A program made the translations under genes and the position numbers. This document shows, one piece after another, positions 1 through 7,451 of a stretch of 64,000 bases of DNA. The notes under the pieces were generated by a model. It made no database searches and was not told the origin of the DNA. It saw nothing but the letters and a program-made list of their open reading frames with translations. The stretch is from Maribacter sp. (GTDB taxonomy: Bacteria; Bacteroidota; Bacteroidia; Flavobacteriales; Flavobacteriaceae), in the NCBI GenBank assembly GCA_002749285.1, contig PDPR01000015.1, forward strand, positions 61,075 to 125,074, written 5' to 3'. Each line of letters opens with the position of its first letter. The stretch's first letter is position 1.

Positions 1-641
1 TAAAGGAGGAAAGTAAGACAGTACCTGCAATATTGAATGTCTGGTTTCCGGGAAGTGAGGCAGGATTGGCGATTTCAGATGTGCTTTTTGGGGATGTCAA
101 TCCATCGGGAAAACTAACTGCCACATTCCCACAGAATGTCGGGCAGGTTCCGATTTTCTATAACCATAAGAACACGGGGCGTCCTATTCAGAACAAGGAG
201 GGTGAATTTGAAAAATACACATCAGGCTATATTGATGAAAGGAACAAGCCGGTTTATCCATTTGGTTATGGCTTGAGCTATACTACTTTCAATTATGGGA
301 ACCTAAGGGTAAGCTCTGATATAATGAATAAGGACGATACTATCGAAGTAACTGTGGATGTGACCAATACAGGGGATTATGATGGTAAGGAAATTGTACA
401 ATTATATATTCGTGATGTAGTCGGAACAGTTACCAGGCCCGTTAAGGAATTGAAAGGGTTTCAAAAAGTGGCATTGAAAAAAGGGGAGACGAAGCCAATA
501 ACCTTTTCAATATCGATCGAAGATCTTAAATTTTACAATTATGATCTGGATTTTGTTGCGGAACCTGGGGAATTTGAGGTTTTTGTAGGTACAAATTCAG
601 ATGATACCCTGAAAACATCCTTCCGGTTGATAATGGAATAG
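1..641 (+). CDS. Beta-glucosidase-type glycoside hydrolase family 3, C-terminal part (cut by window start)
   Basis: This is the last 213 or so residues of a GH3 glycoside hydrolase. The reading frame is open from base 3, upstream of the first possible start codon, so the gene begins before the window. The visible part starts in the GH3 C-terminal (alpha/beta sandwich) domain with the family signature NVWFPGSEAG followed by DVLFGDVNPSGKL, then the PFGYGLSYTTF segment. It ends with a fibronectin-III-like domain (roughly the last 75 residues, VTRPVKELKGFQKV...PGEFEVFVGTNS) typical of Bacteroidota periplasmic beta-glucosidases and beta-xylosidases. The catalytic nucleophile domain lies outside the window, so substrate cannot be judged. 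No polysaccharide-utilisation genes follow within the window. Confidence 0.93.
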   Translation, partial: KEESKTVPAILNVWFPGSEAGLAISDVLFGDVNPSGKLTATFPQNVGQVPIFYNHKNTGRPIQNKEGEFEKYTSGYIDERNKPVYPFGYGLSYTTFNYGNLRVSSDIMNKDDTIEVTVDVTNTGDYDGKEIVQLYIRDVVGTVTRPVKELKGFQKVALKKGETKPITFSISIEDLKFYNYDLDFVAEPGEFEVFVGTNSDDTLKTSFRLIME

Positions 642-1166
642 GTATGGTCGGCAAAATGGCCTTTGCTTTGCCCTTTTTTCATGAAAATAGCCCATAAACG
701 CCATGTTCATTCGCTATTGGTCGTGGGGTTGTTTCCCAAGGAATTGATTATGGAGGGAATCAAGTGCATTTATAGAGTTCAATACCATTAAGTATTGGGG
801 GGTAAAAAAACGTTTTTCTTTCAATCACCTTGTAAAAGTGGTCGAGCATAAAGAATGGTTCCGGCCCCTGTTTGATTACAATGAGCCGTTCCGTGTCTAA
901 AACGAAAACAGTTGTCGTTCCCCCTTCCCGCTAGTTTATAACTAGTGGTGGGTATGGGTAAGTTTACAGGTGTTTCTTTAGTTTACCCTTATTGGCTATT
1001 CCGCGAAGTTTGCAGCTAGTGGCCGGTAAGTATAAGGGTGGGGCATGGTATAGGGCAAGGAATAAAGGGAAGCCATGGCTTCCCTTTATTCCGATTCCAA
1101 CGGTATGGGCAGTAAAAAAAATAAACCTTAACCATCTAATTACTAGAAAGTCAAGGTTTTTTATTG
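642..1166. other. Gene-free stretch between the GH3 gene and tRNA-Ser
   Basis: About 525 bases with no convincing protein gene; short open frames here have no family resemblance. It contains a small inverted repeat around CTAGTTTATAACTAG (near 931-945) and a 34-bp perfect palindrome (separate entry). Two loosely similar segments (near 930-960 and 1005-1035, both containing CTAGTGG and GGTA) suggest degenerate repeat material. Confidence 0.5.
1059..1092. repeat. 34-bp perfect palindrome
   Basis: Two 17-base arms are exact reverse complements, centred on AAGCCATGGCTT and ending in GGAATAAAGG on the left and its complement on the right. It lies about 75 bp beyond the 3' end of the minus-strand tRNA-Ser gene. 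It could be a bidirectional transcription terminator, although no T-run flanks it, or a remnant of a repeat element. Confidence 0.6.
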
Positions 1167-1251
1167 CGGAGAAAGAGGGATTCGAACCCCCGGAGGTGTG
1201 ACCCTCAACAGTTTTCAAGACTGCCGCATTCGACCACTCTGCCATTTCTCC
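1167..1251 (-). tRNA. tRNA-Ser (anticodon TGA)
   Basis: The minus strand reads as an 85-nt class II tRNA. The acceptor stem GGAGAAA pairs with TTTCTCC, the anticodon stem GCAGT/ACTGT encloses the loop CTTGAAA giving anticodon TGA, there is a long variable arm, and the T arm has the GGTTCGAATCC consensus. The discriminator base is G and the CCA end is not encoded, as is usual in Bacteroidota. The long variable arm and the anticodon both indicate serine. Confidence 0.96.
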
Positions 1252-1357
1252 TTAGCGGATGCAAATATAGAAACCTTTTTCAATTCCAAAAAGGGAAAAG
1301 GGATTATTATTTTCGACAAAGCCGGTATTATTTTATTCTAGAAGCTATTTTTGCATC

Positions 1358-2116
1358 ATGGAAGCGTGGTACCATTATGTACTTTTGATCGGGGTGGGGT
1401 TCACCGTTGGGTTCATCAATACCGTGGCGGGTGGGGGATCCCTGATTGCCTTGCCTGTTTTGATATTTTTGGGACTTCCGCCCAGTGTGGCCAACGGAAC
1501 CAATAGGGTGGCCATTGTGGTACAGACGGCATTGGCCGCATCAGGGTTTAAGAGCAAACAGGTTTCAACATTCCCTTTTAACCTTTATCTGGGCATGTCG
1601 GCCCTATTGGGGGCCATTATAGGGGCATATATTGCGGTGGACATCCGTGGGGGGACTTTTAATAAGATACTGGCCATAGTAATGGTGCTTGTGGTACTTG
1701 TCATTGTTTTTAAGCCTAAGATACGATTGGAGGCCCTACAGGAACGTATTACGGGAAAGTACCTCTGGATCGGTACCGTCTCTTTCTTCTTTTTTGGGAT
1801 TTATGGTGGTTTTATCAATGCGGGCCTAGGTTTCGTAATGATACTTTTTTTACATTTCGTAAGTCAAATGACATTGGTTCGGGCGAACGCCACTAAAGTG
1901 GTCGTCGTATTCATTTATACGCTTTCGGCCTTGGCGGTATTCGCCTTGAATGATAAGGTAAATTGGAAAATGGGATTCATTTTGGCGATAGGGAACGGTG
2001 CCGGTGCCTGGTTGGCAAGTAGGGTATCGGTGAACAGGGGGGATGGGTTCATCAAGACCTTCCTGGTCATAATGGTATCCATTATGGCGGTTAAACTATG
2101 GTTTTTTGACCTTTAG
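1358..2116 (+). CDS. TSUP-family membrane transporter (TauE/SafE type)
   Basis: A 252-residue integral membrane protein of the TauE/SafE (TSUP) family. Members export sulfite, sulfoacetate or related small organosulfur anions across the inner membrane. The start region carries the family pattern GFTVGFINTVAGGGSLIALPV, and the second half has the matching repeat GIYGGFINAGLGFVMILFLHF, the duplicated four-helix arrangement expected of the family. About eight hydrophobic segments are visible and length is typical. ATG at 1358 is the first good start. The nitroreductase gene follows about 27 bases after the stop in the same direction. The transported substrate cannot be told from the sequence. 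Confidence 0.85.
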   Translation: MEAWYHYVLLIGVGFTVGFINTVAGGGSLIALPVLIFLGLPPSVANGTNRVAIVVQTALAASGFKSKQVSTFPFNLYLGMSALLGAIIGAYIAVDIRGGTFNKILAIVMVLVVLVIVFKPKIRLEALQERITGKYLWIGTVSFFFFGIYGGFINAGLGFVMILFLHFVSQMTLVRANATKVVVVFIYTLSALAVFALNDKVNWKMGFILAIGNGAGAWLASRVSVNRGDGFIKTFLVIMVSIMAVKLWFFDL

Positions 2117-2143
2117 GGATAATTGATTGATAAAAAGTTATTG

Positions 2144-2782
2144 ATGGAAAAAAGTATTGCACATTTAAAATGGCGTTATGCCGTTAAGGAGTTCGACCCA
2201 GGGCGGTTATTGCCCAAAGAAAAGATCGATGGGATAAAACAGGCCTTTAACCTAACAGCGACATCATACGGTCTGCAACCCATAAAAATGGTAGTGTTGC
2301 AGAACAAGGGGATACAAAAGAAATTGGTCCCCTGTTCCTATGGCCAACGTCAGGTTGAAAATGCCTCCCATGTATTGGTTATCTGTATAGAGAAGAGTAT
2401 CAATGCAGAATATATTAACCAATATTTCAACCTGGTAAAGGAGGTAAGGGGTACCAATGACACTGTATTAAAACCATTTAGGGGTTTTTTGGTTCAGGAT
2501 TTCGAGAAGAAAAAACCCGGGGATATCAGGATATGGGCTACCAACCAGGCATATTTGGCATTGGGCAACCTGTTGTCCTATTGCGCCTTGGAGGAAATTG
2601 ATTCGTGTCCCATGGAAGGTTTCCTACCAGGGGATTACGATAGGATATTGGGATTGGGGAAACTAGGCCTGGCACCGGTATTGGTATTGCCGATAGGGTA
2701 CAGATCTGGTAACGACCCCTTTTCCAAGATGAAAAAGGTACGAAAGAATGTAGCGGAAAGCGTTATTGAAATATTTGATTGA
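2144..2782 (+). CDS. Nitroreductase-family NAD(P)H-dependent oxidoreductase
   Basis: A 212-residue FMN-dependent nitroreductase fold enzyme. The N-terminal KWRYAVKEFDPGRLLP is the classic R(Y/R)(A/S)xxxF start of the family and is followed by LTATSYGLQPIKMVVL, which lines the flavin site. The C-terminal half has the EGFLPGDYDRILGL segment and LPIGYRSGNDPF typical of NfsB/YdgI-like enzymes. Such proteins reduce quinones, nitro compounds or flavins with NAD(P)H in the cytoplasm. I use ATG at 2144; a TTG seven codons upstream (2123) is possible but the conserved protein starts at the ATG. Its neighbours give no clue to the physiological substrate. Confidence 0.88.
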   Translation: MEKSIAHLKWRYAVKEFDPGRLLPKEKIDGIKQAFNLTATSYGLQPIKMVVLQNKGIQKKLVPCSYGQRQVENASHVLVICIEKSINAEYINQYFNLVKEVRGTNDTVLKPFRGFLVQDFEKKKPGDIRIWATNQAYLALGNLLSYCALEEIDSCPMEGFLPGDYDRILGLGKLGLAPVLVLPIGYRSGNDPFSKMKKVRKNVAESVIEIFD

Positions 2783-2802
2783 AGTTGAAAAAATAAATTG
2801 GT

Positions 2803-3996
2803 ATGCCTGGATTTGAGTTTTTTGGGGAAAAAGAAAAAAAGGAAGTGCAAAATGTGCTGGACACCGGAATCCTAATGCGTTATGGTTTTGACGGGATGCG
2901 TCAGGGCCAATGGAAGGCAAAGGAATTGGAATCGGCCCTAGAGCAACGTATGGGGACCAAGCATGCCCATGTGGTAAGTAGTGGGACGGCGGCATTGACC
3001 GTGGCCTTGGCCAGTGCCGGTGTAGGGGCAGGGGATGAGGTCATATTGCCCACCTTTACATTCGTCGCCAGTTTTGAAGCTGTTTTGGTTTTGGGGGCGA
3101 TCCCTATATTGGTCGATATTGATGATACCCTTACCCTAGATCCCGAATCTGTCGAAAAGGCCATCACAGAAAGGACCAAGGTCGTTATGCCCGTACATAT
3201 GTGTGGTTCTATGGCGGATCTGGGTAAGTTACAGCAGATCTGTAAGGCCCATGGGTTATTGTTGTTGGAAGATGCATGTCAGGCCATAGGCGGTAGTTAT
3301 AAGGGAAAACCGCTTGGAAGTATCGGTGACCTGGGTTGTTTCTCTTTCGATTATGTAAAGACCGTTACATGTGGAGAGGGAGGGGCATTGATTACGGACA
3401 ATGAAAGCTATTACAGGAATGCAGATCATTATTCCGATCACGGCCATGACCATATTGGAAAGGATAGGGGGGCGGAGAGCCATCCTTTCCTAGGGTATAA
3501 TTATCGTATTTCAGAGCTTAATGCAGCCGTGGGTGTGGCACAATTAAGCAGGTTGGATGAATTTATTGGTATTCAACGACGTAATTATACCATTTTGAAA
3601 AATACCTTGAAAGAGGTTGGGGGAATAACCTTTAGAACGGTTCCCGAAGGTGGTGTTGGTAATTATTCCTTTCTAAGTTTTTTTCTGCCCGATGGGGAAA
3701 AGGCGCGAACAGCACAAAAAGCCCTTTCCGAAGCGGGTGTGGATGGTTGCTTTTATTGGTACGACAACAATTGGCATTATTACCGCAAATGGGGGCATTT
3801 GACACACATGGGGTCTTTGGGTAACCTACCCCAGGAGGTAAAGGACCAATTGCCCGATTATACCCAGGCCGATTTTTCCAAATCGGACAAGTGGATTCAA
3901 CGGAATATCTCCTGTTTGGTCAAATTAAGTTGGTCAGGGACGGAAGCCCAAGAACGGGCCACAAAGATGGCAACTGTTTTAAGGGGGCTTATGTAG
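2803..3996 (+). CDS. DegT/DnrJ/EryC1/StrS-family PLP aminotransferase
   Basis: A 397-residue fold-type I aminotransferase of the sugar-aminotransferase (SMAT) family. Visible marks are the entry SSGTAALTVALASAGVGAGD, the aspartate-containing LLEDACQAIGG that holds the PLP ring nitrogen, and the Schiff-base lysine in DYVKTVTCGEGG (Lys186). The later NYRISELNAAVGVAQL matches the family. Members usually transfer an amino group to a nucleotide-linked keto sugar for surface polysaccharides, but no sugar nucleotide genes lie nearby, so this may be a stand-alone paralogue. It follows the nitroreductase by about 20 bases and converges on ribB. The long C-terminal insert (FYWYDNNWHYYRKWGHL) is seen in a Bacteroidota subgroup. 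Confidence 0.9.
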   Translation: MPGFEFFGEKEKKEVQNVLDTGILMRYGFDGMRQGQWKAKELESALEQRMGTKHAHVVSSGTAALTVALASAGVGAGDEVILPTFTFVASFEAVLVLGAIPILVDIDDTLTLDPESVEKAITERTKVVMPVHMCGSMADLGKLQQICKAHGLLLLEDACQAIGGSYKGKPLGSIGDLGCFSFDYVKTVTCGEGGALITDNESYYRNADHYSDHGHDHIGKDRGAESHPFLGYNYRISELNAAVGVAQLSRLDEFIGIQRRNYTILKNTLKEVGGITFRTVPEGGVGNYSFLSFFLPDGEKARTAQKALSEAGVDGCFYWYDNNWHYYRKWGHLTHMGSLGNLPQEVKDQLPDYTQADFSKSDKWIQRNISCLVKLSWSGTEAQERATKMATVLRGLM

Positions 3997-4012
3997 TTTT
4001 TTTAAAAGGGGG

Positions 4013-5143
4013 TTAGTAGTTGACGTAATCCACGATTTCCAGACCATAGCCAACAATGCCAACACGTTTGGTTTGTTGGGTATTGGTCAATAACCTTATT
4101 TTGGAAATCTTAAGGTCGTGCAGGATTTGGGCCCCAACACCAAAATCCTTTGTGTCCATCTCGATCTTTGGTGCTTCGAAAATACCTTCTGATTGTAATT
4201 TTTTCAATTCGGACAGCCTATTTAAAAGGTTCAGGGATTGGGTTTCCTGGTTGATAAAGACAAAGGCACTGTTTTCAACATCATTCGTGGCCTTGAATAT
4301 ATGTTGTAGCTTCTCGTCGGGATTATTGGTCAAGGCTCCCAATATATCATTGTTCACCAATGTGGCATTGATACGGGTCAAAACAGGTTCACCCAACTTC
4401 CAGCTTCCTTTGGTCAATGCAATATGGATCTGGTTGTTCGTTGTTTGTTGATAGGCGTGTAGCTTGAATTTGCCGAATCGGGTAGTGATCTCAAAGTTCT
4501 CTTTCTTTTCAATAAGGCTATCGTTTTCCATACGATAAGCAACAAGGTCCTCAATCGAAATGATCTTTAAATCAAATTTCCGTGCCACCTTCATCAATTC
4601 TGGCAAACGGGCCATGGTACCGTCCTCATTCAGTATCTCGACCAATATGCCGGCAGGCTTAAGTCCGGCCAACCTTGCAAGGTCGACCGAGGCCTCTGTG
4701 TGGCCTGTTCTACGAAGAACGCCACCACTCATTGCCCTTAACGGGAAAATATGCCCAGGGCGGCCTAAGTCATGGGGTTTTGTGGAGTCCTCGACCAAGG
4801 ACAGAATCGTTTTGGAACGGTCATGTACCGAGATGCCCGTGGTGCAACCATGCCCTATCAGATCCACTGAAACCGTAAACGGGGTTTGGTGCAATACGGT
4901 ATTGTGCTGTACCATCATGTCAAGATTCAATTCCTTGCACCTGTCCTCGATCAATGGGGCGCAGATCAACCCACGTCCATACTGGGCCATGAAGTTTATC
5001 ATTTCGGGGGTGGCTTTTTCGGCCGCTGCGATGAAATCCCCTTCGTTTTCGCGATTTTCATCATCTACAACAATGATTACTTTCCCTTTGCCGATGGCCT
5101 CTATAGCCTCTTCAATGGTGTCTAGTCGTATGTTTTTTTTCAT
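4013..5143 (-). CDS. ribB: 3,4-dihydroxy-2-butanone 4-phosphate synthase with a degenerate GTP cyclohydrolase II domain
   Basis: A 376-residue protein of RibBA layout. Residues 1 to about 205 form the RibB domain, which makes 3,4-dihydroxy-2-butanone 4-phosphate from ribulose 5-phosphate for riboflavin synthesis; the metal and substrate motifs DDENRENEGDF, RPGHIFPLRA and HTEASVDLARLAGL are intact. The C-terminal half is laid out like GTP cyclohydrolase II and still ends DFGVGAQILHDLKISKIRLL, but it contains no cysteine at all, so the three zinc ligands and the VRVHSxCLTGD core are gone (INATLVNNDILGAL stands there instead). It therefore should not hydrolyse GTP; a separate RibA is expected elsewhere. 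Start at 5143 (MKKNIRLDTIEEA) is chosen over an upstream in-frame start inside lptG. It begins 7 bases after lptG ends, in one operon. Confidence 0.9.
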   Translation of the reverse strand: MKKNIRLDTIEEAIEAIGKGKVIIVVDDENRENEGDFIAAAEKATPEMINFMAQYGRGLICAPLIEDRCKELNLDMMVQHNTVLHQTPFTVSVDLIGHGCTTGISVHDRSKTILSLVEDSTKPHDLGRPGHIFPLRAMSGGVLRRTGHTEASVDLARLAGLKPAGILVEILNEDGTMARLPELMKVARKFDLKIISIEDLVAYRMENDSLIEKKENFEITTRFGKFKLHAYQQTTNNQIHIALTKGSWKLGEPVLTRINATLVNNDILGALTNNPDEKLQHIFKATNDVENSAFVFINQETQSLNLLNRLSELKKLQSEGIFEAPKIEMDTKDFGVGAQILHDLKISKIRLLTNTQQTKRVGIVGYGLEIVDYVNY

Positions 5144-5150
5144 CTCGGTC

Positions 5151-6653
5151 TCATGTCGTAACTGTTTCTTTTCCTTTCTTTTTCTTGTTGAATATTTTCT
5201 GAAAGAATTCAACCATCCCATCCAAGTTCATCAATCCCCGATCCGCAGTTGCCCTTTTTGTCAGGACTATACTCAAAGGTAACATTATCATGGTGGATAA
5301 CCATGCCCCGATAATTGGATGTATCTCATTTTTTTTGGCATAGTTCCCTGCAAAAACCCCGATAAAATAATAGGTGAGGAACAGAATGATCGCAATGACC
5401 ATTGGGAGTCCAATGCCCCCTTTGCGTATAATGGCACCCAACGGGGCACCAACAAAGAACAGGATGATACAGGAGAGGGCCAAGGCATATTTTTTATGTA
5501 ATGCCAAAATATGTCTGTTGTATATCTCATAGCGTTTGGCCAACTCATTCTTTTTGCCCTTAATAGAGGTCATTAAGTTTGAGACATTCGTTTTGGCAGT
5601 GGTCACGATCTGTACTTTTTGCCAGTCCTGATAAAGGTTTATCATGTCTTTAATGGATGTGATACTATCTTTCTTAACGGTATCATTTTTTATCCTTGCC
5701 TTTATTTTTTCTAGTTCAGGGGGTAATAAGGAATCTTTTTTTGTTTTGACAAAGGCTCCCATACGGCCTTGTATGTTCTTTGAAAAGGCCCCGACGATCC
5801 TAAGGTTGTCCTGTTTTAATGAATCTATGTCCTTGGTGAGTCGGGATACATTTTTCATTTTTTCGGTACTGACGTCCCGTTCCTCATCCATATCAACATT
5901 ATTGAACCCTGATAGGTCGATATTCATGGTATAGGTCTCAAAATCCGCATTGGCGAAAGGATACTTGTTCTTGCCCTTGGTGGTACTCTTTTCCAGATCA
6001 CGGTAATAATGTCCGTTATATAGCACCAACTGTAGAATATCGGAGGTTTCACTGCTTTTCAACTCTCCGGTCTTGGCCTTTATAACCGTTGAGTTTACCT
6101 TGGTCTTGGTTTTCAAATGAATGGTTATATTCTCAAGAAAACGATCGTTCTCACCATATTTCCTATCGACCTTTATATTCATGTCGGCATCCTCAAAATC
6201 ACTGAATGCGCCTTCGACAATGGCTATGGCAGGCTTTACCTTGGCTATGTTCCGACGTAGGTTGTATATTTTCTGTTCGGAGGCAGGTATCACGATGTTC
6301 GCGAAATAGAATGTAACACCCCCTAGGAAGGTGATAAAGACAATGAGGCTCAACATAGCCCTCTGCAAGGAAATACCAGAGGCCTTCATGGCTGCGAATT
6401 CATAGTCTTCCGCTAAGGTCCCAAAGGTCAGTATGGAAGATAGTAAGACCGTTAACGGCAGTACCTTTTCGGTTAAATTGGGCATTAGGTAAAAAAGGAA
6501 CTTGCCTATAATGATGATGTCGAGACCCTTGCCGGCCAAATCATCTATAAAAAGCCAAATCGTCTGAAATATGAAGATGAACATCAATATCACAAACGAA
6601 CTGAAAAAATTAAAAAGGAATCTCGATAAAATATACCGATCTAGAATTTTCAA
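5151..6653 (-). CDS. lptG: LptF/LptG-family lipopolysaccharide export permease
   Basis: A 500-residue YjgP/YjgQ permease. Three N-terminal membrane helices (MKILDRYILSRFLFNFF, a second around LDIIIIGKFLFYLMPNL, a third at LPLTVLLSSILTFGTL) precede the conserved EDYEFAAMKASGISLQR motif that faces the LptB ATPase. A long periplasmic beta-jellyroll follows, then three further helices near the C-terminus. The family is normally about 360 residues; the extra length is an enlarged periplasmic domain rich in Lys, Asp and Ser, common in Bacteroidota. With LptB and a partner permease encoded elsewhere it would pull LPS out of the inner membrane. LptF and LptG cannot be told apart here. It lies upstream of ribB in the same operon. 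Confidence 0.88.
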   Translation of the reverse strand: MKILDRYILSRFLFNFFSSFVILMFIFIFQTIWLFIDDLAGKGLDIIIIGKFLFYLMPNLTEKVLPLTVLLSSILTFGTLAEDYEFAAMKASGISLQRAMLSLIVFITFLGGVTFYFANIVIPASEQKIYNLRRNIAKVKPAIAIVEGAFSDFEDADMNIKVDRKYGENDRFLENITIHLKTKTKVNSTVIKAKTGELKSSETSDILQLVLYNGHYYRDLEKSTTKGKNKYPFANADFETYTMNIDLSGFNNVDMDEERDVSTEKMKNVSRLTKDIDSLKQDNLRIVGAFSKNIQGRMGAFVKTKKDSLLPPELEKIKARIKNDTVKKDSITSIKDMINLYQDWQKVQIVTTAKTNVSNLMTSIKGKKNELAKRYEIYNRHILALHKKYALALSCIILFFVGAPLGAIIRKGGIGLPMVIAIILFLTYYFIGVFAGNYAKKNEIHPIIGAWLSTMIMLPLSIVLTKRATADRGLMNLDGMVEFFQKIFNKKKKGKETVTT

Positions 6654-6801
6654 TATAGTAATGTTAATTTAAATAAAACCTACGATAATGTCAATCTCCA
6701 TAAACTAAAACATTGCCCTGTAACCTAAAAACGGCACTTACCCGATATGGTCCAACATAAGAGGCAAGGTTGTACTGTCCTCCAAGGCCATAACCAAAAC
6801 C

Positions 6802-7446
6802 TTAATTTCTTATAATGTAGTAGCCTTCGTCTTTGTACTTGTTCTCGTCAAATGTAAATAAGGTTTTCGATAAAGGTTGGTTTGTTTTAAAAGAATTAAC
6901 AGTTATGGTCGTCATTGTGCCATTTTTGCCTGTCTCGATTACCTTGTAAATGTGTTTGGTCTCCGCATCTATACCTAATAGAATGTATTTTATCTCTGTA
7001 TTGGTATCAATAGGAATCAATTTAATGAATTGTATTTTTTTCCCTTGCACGTTCTGAAGGATATCCCATTTGTAGGTGTGTCCTTTCTTATAGAAGGTCA
7101 ACATTTTTGAAGGGGTGATGGTGTTCCCATCATCTGATTTCTCCTCAATGGTAACTTCCTCGTTCTCGGGGACTATGGTATATACCTTTTTGCCGTCATA
7201 GAGTTGTTGTGCCCCAAAAAAGTTGGCAAGGTACTTGTCCCCTTGCATGGTGACATCACCTCTTGTCTCATCATTGATGCCGGCTTCCTTGTTGTTGAGG
7301 ACATACCTGAAGTCCACAAAGATATTGTCATACCCTTCGACCTTGTTATAGACTTCGTCCAAAAGTGCCTTTGCTTTTTCCGAATTCTGGGCATTTGAAA
7401 TATTTAGGGCTAAAAATGCAACTGTAATTAAAAATATCTTCTTCAT
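6802..7446 (-). CDS. LolA-like outer membrane lipoprotein carrier protein
   Basis: A 214-residue exported protein. Residues 1-19 are a signal peptide (MKKIFLITVAFLALNISNA), followed by the LolA-type start AKALLDEVYNKVEGYDNIFVDF and beta strands typical of the LolA/LolB fold (KYLANFFGAQQLYDGKKVYTIVPENEEV). LolA chaperones carry lipoproteins through the periplasm from LolCDE to the outer membrane. Length matches the family. It begins 5 bases after ftsK ends and is transcribed with it. Similarity between LolA paralogues is low, so the lipoprotein role is the family prediction rather than something the sequence proves. Confidence 0.85.
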   Translation of the reverse strand: MKKIFLITVAFLALNISNAQNSEKAKALLDEVYNKVEGYDNIFVDFRYVLNNKEAGINDETRGDVTMQGDKYLANFFGAQQLYDGKKVYTIVPENEEVTIEEKSDDGNTITPSKMLTFYKKGHTYKWDILQNVQGKKIQFIKLIPIDTNTEIKYILLGIDAETKHIYKVIETGKNGTMTTITVNSFKTNQPLSKTLFTFDENKYKDEGYYIIRN

Positions 7447-7451
7447 TAAAT

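Noticed and set aside
964..1388. Three short open frames overlapping the tRNA-Ser region
   Set aside because: They run across the tRNA gene and the palindrome on both strands and show no protein-like conservation.
5144..5290. An FMN riboswitch ahead of ribB
   Set aside because: ribB starts 7 bases after lptG with no room for an RFN element, and none of its conserved segments was seen.
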